From: Candidatus Saccharimonadota bacterium
GTDB lineage: Bacteria > Patescibacteriota > Saccharimonadia > Saccharimonadales > Saccharimonadaceae
Length of the DNA stretch: 64,000 nucleotides
Reading direction: 5' to 3'
NCBI GenBank assembly: GCA_017431955.1
Contig: JAFRKC010000005.1
Location: forward strand, 1 to 64,000
The notes under the pieces were generated by a model. That model saw nothing but the letters and a program-made list of their open reading frames with translations, had not been told where the DNA came from and did not search any database. Positions 42,942 through 52,566 of the stretch are shown piece by piece. Positions within the stretch are counted from its first letter, which is position 1. Each line of letters opens with the position of its first letter. The position numbers were made by a program, and so were the translations under genes.

Positions 42942-44103
42942 ATTATTGAAACTAAAACCTAGAACAAAGGTTGAATTTTGGACTGATAGAAAATATTACA
43001 AGAATGTTGTAAAAATTACAACAGAAATAGGCGTGAGATGGGGAAATGAGGAAGATAAAAGTAAGAAAAAGAATCCTTATATTAGGGTAAGAAGGGTTGC
43101 TTCGGGTAAGTTTCGTAGATATGCAGGGTGGAAGTTTAAAGATTATTTTGTGCACTTTAGGCTGACTTTAGTGGATTTGATTTTTAAAAATATTTTGGGT
43201 TTCTTTGGATTTTTGTTTGGCATTATTCAAAGCTTCTTTAGGCTGCTTTCTAGAGATTCAAGGCCAGATGTGATTTTTCTTAAAGGCGGTTTTGTGGGTT
43301 TGCCGGTAGGGATTGTGGCAAAAATATTTAGGATACCATATGTTGTACATGAGTCTGATGTGGTGCCAGGGCTTGCAAATAGATTGTTGATGCGCAAAGC
43401 TAAAGTGGTGGCTATGGGCATGCCGTTTGATAAAGAAAAAGGGAAGAGTAACTGGGAATGGGTAGGAATTCCGGTGTCCTCGGATTTTAGAATGGTAAAT
43501 GAAAAACGAGAAAAATCTCTGAAGAAGACTTTGGGGTTTGACGAGAGTCGACCACTTGTGATGGTGACGGGTGGAAGCCAGGGGTCAGAAAATATCAATA
43601 ATGCAATGAGGGAAATTTTACCAGACTTACTAAAGGTCGCGAGTGTAGGATTGGTGGCAGGACGAAAGCATTATGAAGACATGATGGATCTTAAAAAATA
43701 TGAAATTTGGGATAAGGCTAAACTTACTTCAAATTTTAGATTGTGGGAATTTAGTTCGGCGATGAATGAGCTTTTGGGTGCGGCGGACGTAATCGTGAGT
43801 AGAGCTGGCGCAACCACGATTTCGGAGATGGCAGTGCTTAAAAAAGCGGTGATTTTGGTGCCGTTTGAACGATTGCCAGGCGGGCATCAGACTAAAAATG
43901 CCGAACATTTGGCGGAAAAAGGAGCCGTGGTGTCGGTGAGCGATGCGAAGATGAATGAAAAACCAAGTATTTTGCTAGGTGAGATTAAACGCCTGGTACG
44001 TAGTCCAAAAGTAAGGGAAAAGTTGGCTAAGAATCTGCATAAAGAAGCAAAAAGTGATGCAGCGAGAAGGCTGGCAGAGATTTTGATTGAGGTTGGAGCG
44101 TAG
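42874..44103 (+). CDS. murG: UDP-GlcNAc transferase MurG
   Basis: 409 aa, adds GlcNAc to lipid I. GT28 motifs: VVGGGSGGHITPA at the start, HESDVVPGLANR, MVTGGSQGSENIN, VSRAGATTISEMA and PGGHQTKNAEHL. About 45 residues longer than typical because of a hydrophobic insert (about 88-118) before DVIFLKGGFVG, possibly an extra membrane-binding patch. GGAAGGGAA precedes the ATG. Overlaps ftsW. Confidence 0.94.
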   Translation: MKVLVVGGGSGGHITPAVAVVRELLKLKPRTKVEFWTDRKYYKNVVKITTEIGVRWGNEEDKSKKKNPYIRVRRVASGKFRRYAGWKFKDYFVHFRLTLVDLIFKNILGFFGFLFGIIQSFFRLLSRDSRPDVIFLKGGFVGLPVGIVAKIFRIPYVVHESDVVPGLANRLLMRKAKVVAMGMPFDKEKGKSNWEWVGIPVSSDFRMVNEKREKSLKKTLGFDESRPLVMVTGGSQGSENINNAMREILPDLLKVASVGLVAGRKHYEDMMDLKKYEIWDKAKLTSNFRLWEFSSAMNELLGAADVIVSRAGATTISEMAVLKKAVILVPFERLPGGHQTKNAEHLAEKGAVVSVSDAKMNEKPSILLGEIKRLVRSPKVREKLAKNLHKEAKSDAARRLAEILIEVGA

Positions 44104-44108
44104 CGAAA

Positions 44109-44645
44109 ATGAAGAGTGGGCGCACGGTAGCTGGAGAAAGGGAAAAGGCGGTCTCGGATTCTGAGAGACAGCGGGTACGAAAAGCGGCAAAAAATCGCAA
44201 GATTAGAGGGATAGTATTTGTGCTTTTGGCTTGTGGGCTGATTGCCTATCTTGCCGTGGTAAGCGTAAAAAGTTGGCTTGAAGCGTATGATGGAGCGGAT
44301 GTTGTTGTTGAGCAACAGAATGATTATGATTTGAGTAATATTATGGTGATCGACGAAAACGGCGGGGAAATTACGAATGGAACTAAGAAATATATTTGGC
44401 AGATGTCTGGGGATCTGGCTGACCTTGGCTATACGTTGGAAAAAGTAGTGTTGCCGGTGGGTATGCTGAGAGAAGTTGATCTTTATATTAAAGATTTTGC
44501 AGGCTACATTAAGACTAATTCTGACAGAGATACAGCGGTGTCGGCAGAGGATATTGATAGAATGATGAAGTATTTAGGTGAACACGGGATAGGGGAAATT
44601 ACCTATATTGATGTGAGAGTATCAGGGAAAGCCTATTATAAATAG
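44109..44645 (+). CDS. ftsQ: FtsQ/DivIB-like division protein
   Basis: 178 aa. Basic cytoplasmic N-terminus of about 34 residues, one membrane segment (GIVFVLLACGLIAYLAVVSV), and a small extracellular domain ending in a beta strand (IGEITYIDVRVSGKAYYK) as in FtsQ/DivIB. The POTRA domain is reduced or missing. It closes the rsmH-ftsQ cluster. The assignment rests on topology, C-terminal pattern and position. Confidence 0.7.
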   Translation: MKSGRTVAGEREKAVSDSERQRVRKAAKNRKIRGIVFVLLACGLIAYLAVVSVKSWLEAYDGADVVVEQQNDYDLSNIMVIDENGGEITNGTKKYIWQMSGDLADLGYTLEKVVLPVGMLREVDLYIKDFAGYIKTNSDRDTAVSAEDIDRMMKYLGEHGIGEITYIDVRVSGKAYYK

Positions 44646-45167
44646 TTTGTTTTCGTTCCCTTTGTTCGGTTTTTGTTCAGGGAGTTATTTTTGAGTTGTG
44701 TACAGGGTGGGGGATTAAGCGTAATAGGGTAGAGAAGTGGATAGGGAACTAAAAATAGGGAATTGTCAAATTTTAAAAAATCCGTGAAAAGTGGCGTGAA
44801 AACCATATTCAAAAATTAAATTGTGGAAAAGTCAAATATGAGGGCGGCCAGGATGGATAAATTGCGACGTTAAAAATTGGCCGATTTAATAGGTGGATTT
44901 GGGGTTATTTAGAGTGTAGTCGGAGTGGATTGCATATGTGTGAATGACAACGTAACATAATTATAAGGCTTTGTAGTATGATTTTGGTGGGTTTTGTATG
45001 ATTCTAGCGGAATTGTATTTAGCCGGCTTTTTGATCTGTTAGTGTCTAAAAATGTGCATTGTACGACATTACGCTTATGGCAAAAAGATGAGTGTTTATG
45101 CGTCTTTTGCGCCTGATTTTTATTCTGCTTGTGCTTACTGTCGTTTAAATTTGGTTTTAATTCTCTG
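44646..45167. other. 522-base convergent intergenic region
   Basis: No credible gene. A weak terminator (TCCCT near 44657, AGGGA near 44682, then TTATTTTT) can end the division operon. TGTGGAAAA (44822-44830) is one mismatch from the DnaA box complement. GTATGATT is repeated near 44977 and 44997. I see nothing else in it. Confidence 0.5.
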
Positions 45168-48161
45168 CTACTTGTGGTGTTCTATTCGTAGTAAATGGTC
45201 TGAATCTTTGCTGTCGGAGTTTTTAGCTTTTTTAACGGGGGTAGATTTAAGTTTGGCCTCTAGATCAGATTTTTTAAGGGAATTAACAGGGGTGGTTTTA
45301 GGGGTGGATTTGGCTGCTTCCTTAACAGGGGTAGACTGCTTCTTAACAGAGGATACTACCTTAGCACCAATCTTAGAAGTACGAGACTTTTTAGATTCGG
45401 ATTGCTTTTTGACTGGGGTAGGGGAGAGCTTCTTGCCTTTATTTTTCTCTTGTAACGGGGAAACAGTGTGCTTTAGTTCCCTTGGCACGGATGAAGTTTC
45501 AACGGTAGTGCTGTGTTTTTTGATTACGTTTCCCTTTTCTTCGGCTGGTTTTTCTTTGGACTCGGCGACTAACTTACCTAAATCTTTTAATCCAAGGCGG
45601 CCGGTTTTTTCTTCGGCGGTGTTTGGTGAAAGTTTCATCTTTTTGAACTCGGCTTTTGGTGTAGGTTTAAAGTTCGGTTTTTGTACGGTTTTTGCGTTAG
45701 TGTTGTCTTGGCGACCAGAATCAGCTAATTCTTTTTTGTATTTTTCGGATTGCTCGATAGTGTCTTTAATTTCTTCTTCAACTTCGGCACGAGGGCGAGA
45801 ATAGTTTTCGCGGGAATGTTGAATGATAGCATCGAAATTATCAGTAGGGGGTTCTGGAAGTGACAAGGTGGTGGCGGAGAAGGCCGGGACTTTTTCGCCG
45901 GCAATAATCATACTGATTATAAAGTGACGGTTGTTCATTTGTAGAAGATCTTGAGCTTCGAAGGTTGGCTCGAATTGTTTGACGAGGATCGGAGCATCAT
46001 CAGCAGAGACGCGGAAGGAGATAGTGGTGCCAACGTTGCCGAAGACGGCATCGCGGACGGAATCGGTCATCTGAGCGATGTATTGGTTGGCGACGGTAAG
46101 ATTAAGACCGTATTTACGGGCTTCGGAAAGAATGACCGAGAACGAATCGGTGGCAAAGTTTTGGAACTCATCGACATAAAGATAGAATGGACGGCGATCA
46201 CGGACATCTGGGATGTCGGAGCGGCTCATGGCAGCGAGCTGAACTTTAGTGACAAGGAAGGCGCCAAGAATGCCGGCGTTGTCTTCGCCGATTAGACCTT
46301 TAGAGAGATTAACAACCAAGATCTTCCCTTCGTCCATAATTTTGCGGATATCAAAGGATGACTTTGGCTGGCCGATAATATTACGAATGATTGGGTTGGC
46401 GGTGAAGGCACCGACTTTGTTTAAGACTGGAGCGATAGACTCATTAACCTGTTTTTCGTTCCATTGGCCGAACTCGTGTTTCCAGAATTGAAGCACGGTG
46501 ACATCTTTACAATAATCAAGAGTTTCTTTGCGGAAATCTTTATCGGTGAGCATGCGGGAAATATCAAGCAGAGTGGTTTCTGGGCGATCAAGAAGAGCAA
46601 GAAGAGTATAGCGGAGGATGTGCTCAAGACGAGGACCCCAAGATTCGCCGAACATACGTTTTAATACGCCAATAACTTCGGACGAAACGTTTGGTTTTTT
46701 GGCTGGGTCGGAGAGTTCGAGTGGGTTAAAAGCTACTGGATAGGCAGTGTCGGCTGGGTTGAAATAGACCACGTCTTTAACTCTGGATTTAGGGATGAAC
46801 TTAAGGTTATTAACGGCGAAGTCGCCGTGTGGATCAATAATACAGTAGCCTTGATTATAGAAAATATCAGAGAGCGCAAAGAGTTCGAGCATGCCGCTCT
46901 TCCCTGCCCCTGTTTGGCCGATGATGTAGACGTGGCGGGAACGGTCGCGGCGAAGTAGGCCAAATTGATGATTGATACCGCGGAAGTTGGTAAGACCAAA
47001 GGCGGAGATGTTTTCGTCGTTGGCTGGGCTGCCAGTGATGAGTGGAAGTTTGGCAGGTGGTTCGGCGGTTTTGGATGAAGCCCAAACGATATTAGGGGTT
47101 TCTACAGAGGTGTGTGGGAGGTGATAAACTGAAGCGAGCTCGGAAATATTAAGGATAAAGCCATGGTCGGTGAATTGGCGAAGCTTGTAACCATCGAGAT
47201 CGCTGGCTTTAAAGCTGCCGCCGGACATCTTGAAACCGTTGAGGTTAGTAGAATTGTATTGCTTGAAAGTACCAACGAGAGCCTGCATGTTGAGCTTGGC
47301 GTTGGTTTCGTTGTCACCAAGATAGGCGAGCCTAATCTTGACTTCGTAGCCAAGTTTGGTGGCTTTTTCTTCAGCTTTAGCGATGCGAGTTTTATCCCTT
47401 TCGGAGAGTTCAACGGTGGTGTCGCCAGTGGTGCCGCCGGATGGTGGTCTGAATAAAGCCCCAAGAACTTCTACAAGCCAGACAAAATCAATGTTGCCAA
47501 TCTTGAAGGATTTGGTGCCGAGTTTGGTCTTCCTAACCCATTTATCAGTGGTGTTTTTATGCCAATCGTCTGGGATTGGGCGGGTGAGAATTTGCACCCA
47601 GAGCTCTTCGGAATGATCTGGATCGAGTTTGGCGAGGGTGCCAGTAATGCCGGCAAGAGGGTCTACCTCAAAACTATCGAAGGTTTTGATTGGTAGAACT
47701 TCGTTGTCGGAAAGAGTGAGTTCGGCGGAGTAAGTAATATTATGATTAACACGATTATCAACGTAATCTTCGTCGACTTTGTAAATTTGAACGGTTGGGT
47801 ATTGAGAATAAATTTGGCCTTCGACGAAGCTTTGTAAAGATTTTGGTACCCAAACGTAGAAACGAATTTGCCCGCCGGTGGAGACGATTTCGAACGAAAG
47901 ATGCTCTTGGACGCCGCCGGAGCTTCTGAGTTCGGTTTTGTCTCTTAAAATGCCGTGGAGTGAAGCGAAAAGTTGCTCGGCGGCAAGCTCTTGCTTGTCG
48001 TTGGTGCGTGGAATTTCAAGCATTAAAAGCACGGAGTCCACGTTGAGTAAATTTAGCTGATTAACCCTCTTGTAATTACGATAAGTTAAGAAAGCCAGGA
48101 TTCCGACGGCTGGAATCCAGAAGATTGGCATTAAAATAAAATGTATTATATGAGCTAGCAT
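45168..48161 (-). CDS. VirD4/TraG-like type IV secretion coupling ATPase
   Basis: 997 aa. N-terminal membrane segment (about 5-26), a beta-rich domain, then a HerA/FtsK-type motor with Walker A GQTGAGKS (415-422), Walker B LYVDEFQNF (about 660) and a late arginine-finger region. The last about 200 residues are a lysine-, proline- and serine-rich disordered tail with repeated TPVK units. Such ATPases are near-universal in Saccharibacteria and are linked to type IV pili or DNA/protein transfer. No other T4SS genes are adjacent. TAAAAT is 7 bases before the ATG. Confidence 0.82.
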   Translation of the reverse strand: MLAHIIHFILMPIFWIPAVGILAFLTYRNYKRVNQLNLLNVDSVLLMLEIPRTNDKQELAAEQLFASLHGILRDKTELRSSGGVQEHLSFEIVSTGGQIRFYVWVPKSLQSFVEGQIYSQYPTVQIYKVDEDYVDNRVNHNITYSAELTLSDNEVLPIKTFDSFEVDPLAGITGTLAKLDPDHSEELWVQILTRPIPDDWHKNTTDKWVRKTKLGTKSFKIGNIDFVWLVEVLGALFRPPSGGTTGDTTVELSERDKTRIAKAEEKATKLGYEVKIRLAYLGDNETNAKLNMQALVGTFKQYNSTNLNGFKMSGGSFKASDLDGYKLRQFTDHGFILNISELASVYHLPHTSVETPNIVWASSKTAEPPAKLPLITGSPANDENISAFGLTNFRGINHQFGLLRRDRSRHVYIIGQTGAGKSGMLELFALSDIFYNQGYCIIDPHGDFAVNNLKFIPKSRVKDVVYFNPADTAYPVAFNPLELSDPAKKPNVSSEVIGVLKRMFGESWGPRLEHILRYTLLALLDRPETTLLDISRMLTDKDFRKETLDYCKDVTVLQFWKHEFGQWNEKQVNESIAPVLNKVGAFTANPIIRNIIGQPKSSFDIRKIMDEGKILVVNLSKGLIGEDNAGILGAFLVTKVQLAAMSRSDIPDVRDRRPFYLYVDEFQNFATDSFSVILSEARKYGLNLTVANQYIAQMTDSVRDAVFGNVGTTISFRVSADDAPILVKQFEPTFEAQDLLQMNNRHFIISMIIAGEKVPAFSATTLSLPEPPTDNFDAIIQHSRENYSRPRAEVEEEIKDTIEQSEKYKKELADSGRQDNTNAKTVQKPNFKPTPKAEFKKMKLSPNTAEEKTGRLGLKDLGKLVAESKEKPAEEKGNVIKKHSTTVETSSVPRELKHTVSPLQEKNKGKKLSPTPVKKQSESKKSRTSKIGAKVVSSVKKQSTPVKEAAKSTPKTTPVNSLKKSDLEAKLKSTPVKKAKNSDSKDSDHLLRIEHHK

Positions 48162-48183
48162 CTATTTAATTTTAGCATAAAAA

Positions 48184-49242
48184 CTATTTTTCGGCGAGAG
48201 TATAGAGATTCTTGTCGACCTTCTTGAAATTTTTCTTGTTTTGAAGGTTGAGAAGGATGGTGGTTTCTTTAACTTTGCGAGCGTGCAAAACTTGTTTGAC
48301 GATTTCTTCGCGGGTAAGTGGTTTTTTGGATTTTTTCAAAATATCAGTGATGATATCGGTGACGGTGCCTTTGGAATAACCCCAAGAATCAAGGGCGTAG
48401 ATACCGCGGCCAATAAGAACGAAACGAGAATCTTTGATAAGTTCGTTGTGAATAGCCTGAGTGGTGACATCTTTGCGTTTGAAGCTAGATTTAGCGATTT
48501 CTTCGGCGATATCGCTAAAGTGCATAGGCTCTTTTTTGGTTTCTAGAACGACGAAAATTTTGTCGCGGATGTTCTTTGGATTAACGGTAGGCCATTTGGT
48601 GAGACCCCAGAGACCGTTCAAAGTAGCAAGATTTTTAGAGATAGAAGCTACAGCCTTGATGTGATCTGGATGTTCATAAGAAAGTTTTTCGTCGAGCTCG
48701 TCGATGGTCATTGGGGCTTTGTTGGTTTTGATGATATTGAAGATTTCGTCGACTTTGGCGCGGATAGTTTTACTGTCGCCATATTCGGAGATGCCAATAG
48801 CGGAGAAGTATTTGTCATTTTCATCAATAATAGTGAGGTTAGTAGAAATGTCGCCAATGAAACAAATAGCGGCTTTTTCGGCTGGAGTGGTGGTGCGACC
48901 GTAGATTTTGTCGGCAAGGTCGGCGCTTCTAGCGACGCGGCCCATTTCGGTAAGATTCCTAATGATAACCTTTTCGGCGGCAGCGAGCTCGGGAATTTTA
49001 GCTTCTTCTGCACCGATGCGTAGGCGGACTAAAATAGCCTTTTCGAGTTGTCGGACACGTTCGCGAGTGATAGATAACATATCCCCGATTTGTTCGAGAG
49101 TTTCTTTCTGACCGGAAAGTCCGAAACGACGTGAGATGATCTCTCTTTCCCTGTCTTGTTCAATGATGTTCAGGCTACCTTCTATCGCTTTTGCGATGAT
49201 GTCTGCATTTTGGAGCATGTTATTTAATTCCCTTTTTTCCAC
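48184..49242 (-). CDS. Sigma region-4 plus HARE-HTH regulator
   Basis: 352 aa. Residues about 28-72 are a sigma-70 region 4 (REIISRRFGL, then LEQIGDMLSITRERVRQLEKAIL, the -35-reading helix-turn-helix). There is no region 2. The rest holds winged-helix modules; the clearest (MHFSDIAEEIAKSSFKRK to GRGIYALDSWGY) is a HARE-HTH as in the RNA polymerase delta subunit, preceded and followed by related modules. It could bind core polymerase and -35 DNA and replace or modify sigma contacts. Own strong promoter at 49304-49276. Confidence 0.72.
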   Translation of the reverse strand: MEKRELNNMLQNADIIAKAIEGSLNIIEQDREREIISRRFGLSGQKETLEQIGDMLSITRERVRQLEKAILVRLRIGAEEAKIPELAAAEKVIIRNLTEMGRVARSADLADKIYGRTTTPAEKAAICFIGDISTNLTIIDENDKYFSAIGISEYGDSKTIRAKVDEIFNIIKTNKAPMTIDELDEKLSYEHPDHIKAVASISKNLATLNGLWGLTKWPTVNPKNIRDKIFVVLETKKEPMHFSDIAEEIAKSSFKRKDVTTQAIHNELIKDSRFVLIGRGIYALDSWGYSKGTVTDIITDILKKSKKPLTREEIVKQVLHARKVKETTILLNLQNKKNFKKVDKNLYTLAEK

Positions 49243-49275
49243 CCCGGTTAATATTATTGATGTGATATTTGTTCT

Positions 49276-49304
49276 ATGATAACATAAAATAATATCAATG
49301 TCAA
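49276..49304 (-). promoter_or_regulatory. Promoter of the sigma-4/HARE gene, beside a 16-bp palindrome
   Basis: On the minus strand TTGACA (49304-49299), 17-base spacer, TATCAT (49281-49276). Directly upstream, 49308-49323 is a perfect palindrome AAAAAGTTAACTTTTT, which may be an operator or the topA terminator. Confidence 0.75.
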
Positions 49305-49328
49305 CTAAAAAAGTTAACTTTTTAGGTG

Positions 49329-49356
49329 TAATTATATTGGATTTTTAATATAATTA
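49329..49356. promoter_or_regulatory. Inverted repeat downstream of topA
   Basis: TAATTATATT (49329-49338) and AATATAATTA (49347-49356), perfect 10-bp inverted repeat in the gap between topA and the sigma-4/HARE gene. Role unknown. Confidence 0.35.
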
Positions 49357-49451
49357 AAGGTCCTAAAAACTGGATTAGAACAGTTTTAATTCTTAATACT
49401 AACTATTGTATCACATTTTTTACAAAAATGGTAAAAAATGATGCTTATGTT

Positions 49452-51758
49452 TTATTTTTTCTTTTTTGTAGTTTTTGCAGTTGATTTTTTAGCTTTGCGA
49501 CGGTGTGGTGCGTGACGGGAGGCTTTTGGTTTCTCTAGTAGCATTTTTTCGGCTTCTTCCCGGGTGATTTTGGTTGGATCTTGATCTTTTGGAATTTTAA
49601 CGTTGTTGCGGCGGCCTGGACCTTTGATATATGGACCATAGGCGCCATTAATAATCATAATGTCGTTCCAATCGGCAATGATGGAAGCCATCTTGGCGTC
49701 GTAAAGAGATTTTGCGGTTTTAAAATCAATGGTATATGGATCGTAATCTTTGCCGAGGGTGATATTGTATTTCCCTGCTTTTAAGTATGGGCCAAATGGG
49801 CCGCTGGCAGCGATAAGCTCAACGTCTTTAACTTGGCCGAGCGAGCGTGGTAAGGCTGGCAGGGCGAGCTGTTTTAAGGCCTGGTCTAAGGTGACGGTTT
49901 TAACGGTTTTTCGTTTTGGTAAAGGCGCAAAACGAGGTTTTTCGCCCGCTTCTTTTTCGTTGTCGCCAAGCTGGATGAATCCGCCGTTTTTACCGATTTT
50001 GGCGTAGATTGGTTTGCCAGTTTCTGGATCGTGGCCTAAGATGCGGGAGTTGTTATATCTTTCGGCACCTTCGGAAACTAGGACGTCATTGTGGAATGGG
50101 CCGTAGAAATCTTTGAGCATTTTGACGCGTTCGAGTTTGTGCTCGGCGATCAAATCCAAGTCTTTTTCGATGTTAGCGGTAAATTTGTAATCGACGATAT
50201 TTTTGAAATTATCAACCAAGAAGCCAGTGACGAGCTCGCCAATTGGAGCTGGAATAAGTTTACCTTTGTCGGCGCCGAATTTTTCGGAAACGGTGGCGCG
50301 GGAGACTTTGCCGGATTTTAGTCTTAGCTCGACAACTTCGCGTTCTTCGCCTTCGCTCTCGCCTTTTATAGCATAATTTCGGGTTTGGATAGCGGACATA
50401 ATAGAAGCATAGGTGGATGGGCGGCCAATGCCGAGTTCTTCAAGTTTTTTGACAAGTGAACCTTCAGTGTAGCGAGCTGGAGCTTTGGCAAAAGTTTGGT
50501 GGGCGATAATTTCGCTAGCAAAAACTTCGCTGCCTTTAGTGAGATCTGGGAGTTCTAGATCTTTGCTTTTGCCGTAGACTTTGAGAAAACCATCGAAGAT
50601 AACCACTTCGCCTTTGGCTTGGAAGATATGACTGTTTTTGTCGTTTTTAATCGAAACGGTGGTTTTAGCGATTTTGGCTGGAGCCATTTGCGTAGCAAGC
50701 GTGCGGTTACGAATAAGATTATATAAACGGCGCTCATAATCGTTTTTGCCGGCAGTTTCCTGTTCGATATGAGTTGGACGAATGGCCTCGTGAGCTTCTT
50801 GAGCCTGGGCATCTTTAGTTTTGAAATGGCGAGTATGAAGATAATTTTTGCCGAAGTTTTGCTCGATATATTTAGCGATGGCAGAAATGGCTTGGGTGGA
50901 AAGGTTGAGCGAGTCGGTGCGGTGATAGGTGATAAGACCGGCTTGGTATAACCCCTGTGCGGCGGACATGGTGGTACGAGAAGAAAAGCCGAGTTTAGCA
51001 TTGGCTTCGATCTGCATAGCGGCGGTGGTGAGTGGAACTGGATTAGCTTTAGTTCCCTCGGTTTTTTCGATGTCATGGACGTGATATTTCGCACTTGAGA
51101 TAGATTCTAAGAATTTTTTAGCATCCGTTTCTGATTCGAAATCTTTGTCTAAAGTAGCTTTAAAATCGTGCTTTTTGCCGTCGTCAAAATCACCAGAAAC
51201 TTTGAAGGTGTTTTTGGAATTGAACTTTTCGATGGCTTGTTCGCGCTCAACAATAAGGCGGAGCGCCGGGCTTTGAACGCGACCAGCAGAAATAGCGCCA
51301 GGGACTTTTTTGCGGACAATACCTGAGAGCTCATAACCCACTAGCATATCAAGGGTTTGTCTAGCTTGTTGGGAATAAACCATGTCCATGTCGATGGTGC
51401 GGGGAGATTTAATGGCAGCATCTAGTGCTGGTTTGGTGATTTCGTGGAAGGTAATACGGGCGGTGTCTTCTGGTAGCTCTAGGACCTGTTGCAGGTGCCA
51501 AGAAATAGCTTCTCCTTCACGGTCTTCATCGGTTGCGAGCCAGATTTTATCAGCGGCTTTGGCAGCTTTTTTAAGATCGGTGATGATTTTTTTGTGATCT
51601 GGGTCGATTTCGTAAGTAACATCAAAAGTTTTTTCGTTGACTTTGGTGTCTTTTCGGATATGGCCAACGGAGGCTAAGACTTTAAAATCAGAGCCTAGGT
51701 ATTTTTCAATAGTTTGGGCCTTGGCTGGAGACTCAACGATAACTAAGTTTTTCGACAT
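49452..51758 (-). CDS. topA: DNA topoisomerase I
   Basis: 768 aa type IA topoisomerase that relaxes negative supercoils. TOPRIM motifs VIVESPAKAQTIEKYLG and DEDREGEAISWHL, catalytic tyrosine in LITYHRTDS (H instead of the usual M after Tyr), and GRPSTYASI. The C-terminus has two Topo-C repeats (GKNGGFIQLGD, SGPFGPYLKAGKYN) without zinc fingers and a lysine-rich tail. Start at MSKNLVIVE; TATAGT on the minus strand is 7 bases before it, so leaderless. A longer frame would include the promoter. Confidence 0.95.
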   Translation of the reverse strand: MSKNLVIVESPAKAQTIEKYLGSDFKVLASVGHIRKDTKVNEKTFDVTYEIDPDHKKIITDLKKAAKAADKIWLATDEDREGEAISWHLQQVLELPEDTARITFHEITKPALDAAIKSPRTIDMDMVYSQQARQTLDMLVGYELSGIVRKKVPGAISAGRVQSPALRLIVEREQAIEKFNSKNTFKVSGDFDDGKKHDFKATLDKDFESETDAKKFLESISSAKYHVHDIEKTEGTKANPVPLTTAAMQIEANAKLGFSSRTTMSAAQGLYQAGLITYHRTDSLNLSTQAISAIAKYIEQNFGKNYLHTRHFKTKDAQAQEAHEAIRPTHIEQETAGKNDYERRLYNLIRNRTLATQMAPAKIAKTTVSIKNDKNSHIFQAKGEVVIFDGFLKVYGKSKDLELPDLTKGSEVFASEIIAHQTFAKAPARYTEGSLVKKLEELGIGRPSTYASIMSAIQTRNYAIKGESEGEEREVVELRLKSGKVSRATVSEKFGADKGKLIPAPIGELVTGFLVDNFKNIVDYKFTANIEKDLDLIAEHKLERVKMLKDFYGPFHNDVLVSEGAERYNNSRILGHDPETGKPIYAKIGKNGGFIQLGDNEKEAGEKPRFAPLPKRKTVKTVTLDQALKQLALPALPRSLGQVKDVELIAASGPFGPYLKAGKYNITLGKDYDPYTIDFKTAKSLYDAKMASIIADWNDIMIINGAYGPYIKGPGRRNNVKIPKDQDPTKITREEAEKMLLEKPKASRHAPHRRKAKKSTAKTTKKKK

Positions 51759-51867
51759 ATTTATAACTATATCACACTGCGTCAAGGATAAGCAAAATGG
51801 TTAAGGGTAAGTTGTGTTTTTTGCTGCTATATATTATTCTTAAACATAAGAAATAATTAAGGAATCA

Positions 51868-52518
51868 ATGATGAAAAGAGAAAGTTTTATCAAAAGACAC
51901 CCGTGGATAGTTCCGCTAGTGCTCAGTATACCTTTTGCTATTTATTGTGCGGTAGTTATTATATTTAATGCATTTTATGACGTATTTAAAGTGAGGTTTT
52001 TTATTGATAATTTTGGCGTTATGACAGGTTATGTATCCGGAAGTATAGTGGGATATATTTGGCTACTTTTCATATCTTATTTGCAGAATCGTGGCAGGCC
52101 TAGGAAATACTGGTGGTGCTATATCGCCTTGTTTATTGCGGAATTCCTGATATTAGCTTTTGAACTTATCCCAGTTTTAACAACGGAAAAAGCTTGGCTT
52201 TGGGAGCTCTATATAGGATACGCAGCTGGAGAACTCTTGCTCTCTATGATATTTTTTATTTTTGCTCTTGGTGTCAGGAACACCATGTTGAGAAAAAACA
52301 AAAAATATGCGAATCTTGGATTTGTGGTTACGTGTGCGGTAGCAACTTTGATTGCGTGGGCTTACGCTAATTATGAATCCAGTAGGCCTGTTACCGTCTT
52401 TGACCCGGTTGTAATTTTGGTAACACCGATTGTTGATGCGGCTATTATAGCTATAATAATCTTTTCGATTATATCTGTAGTGAAAGATGTAAAAGAATAT
52501 AAAGCGAAAAATAGGTAA
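51868..52518 (+). CDS. Six-helix integral membrane protein, 216 aa
   Basis: Six predicted membrane segments, with a basic N-terminus (KRESFIKRHPW) inside. No domain recognised. Two adjacent ATG codons start the frame, with TAAGGA upstream. It stands alone between topA (divergent) and the ncRNA region. Function unknown; could be a small transporter or signalling protein. Confidence 0.6.
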   Translation: MMKRESFIKRHPWIVPLVLSIPFAIYCAVVIIFNAFYDVFKVRFFIDNFGVMTGYVSGSIVGYIWLLFISYLQNRGRPRKYWWCYIALFIAEFLILAFELIPVLTTEKAWLWELYIGYAAGELLLSMIFFIFALGVRNTMLRKNKKYANLGFVVTCAVATLIAWAYANYESSRPVTVFDPVVILVTPIVDAAIIAIIIFSIISVVKDVKEYKAKNR

Positions 52519-52528
52519 TTTTTCCCAC

Positions 52529-52566
52529 CAAAAAGCCCCAGGTAAGGGTGGGCATCACCTGGGGCT
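52529..52566 (-). terminator. Intrinsic terminator of the minus-strand ncRNA
   Basis: AGCCCCAGGT and ACCTGGGGCT form a perfect 10-bp stem (52534-52543, 52557-52566); TTTTT follows on the minus strand. Confidence 0.88.

Noticed and set aside
45052..45804. Long plus-strand frame over the end of the VirD4-like gene
   Set aside because: It is antisense to the repetitive lysine/proline-rich tail of a well-supported gene and has no SD or promoter of quality.
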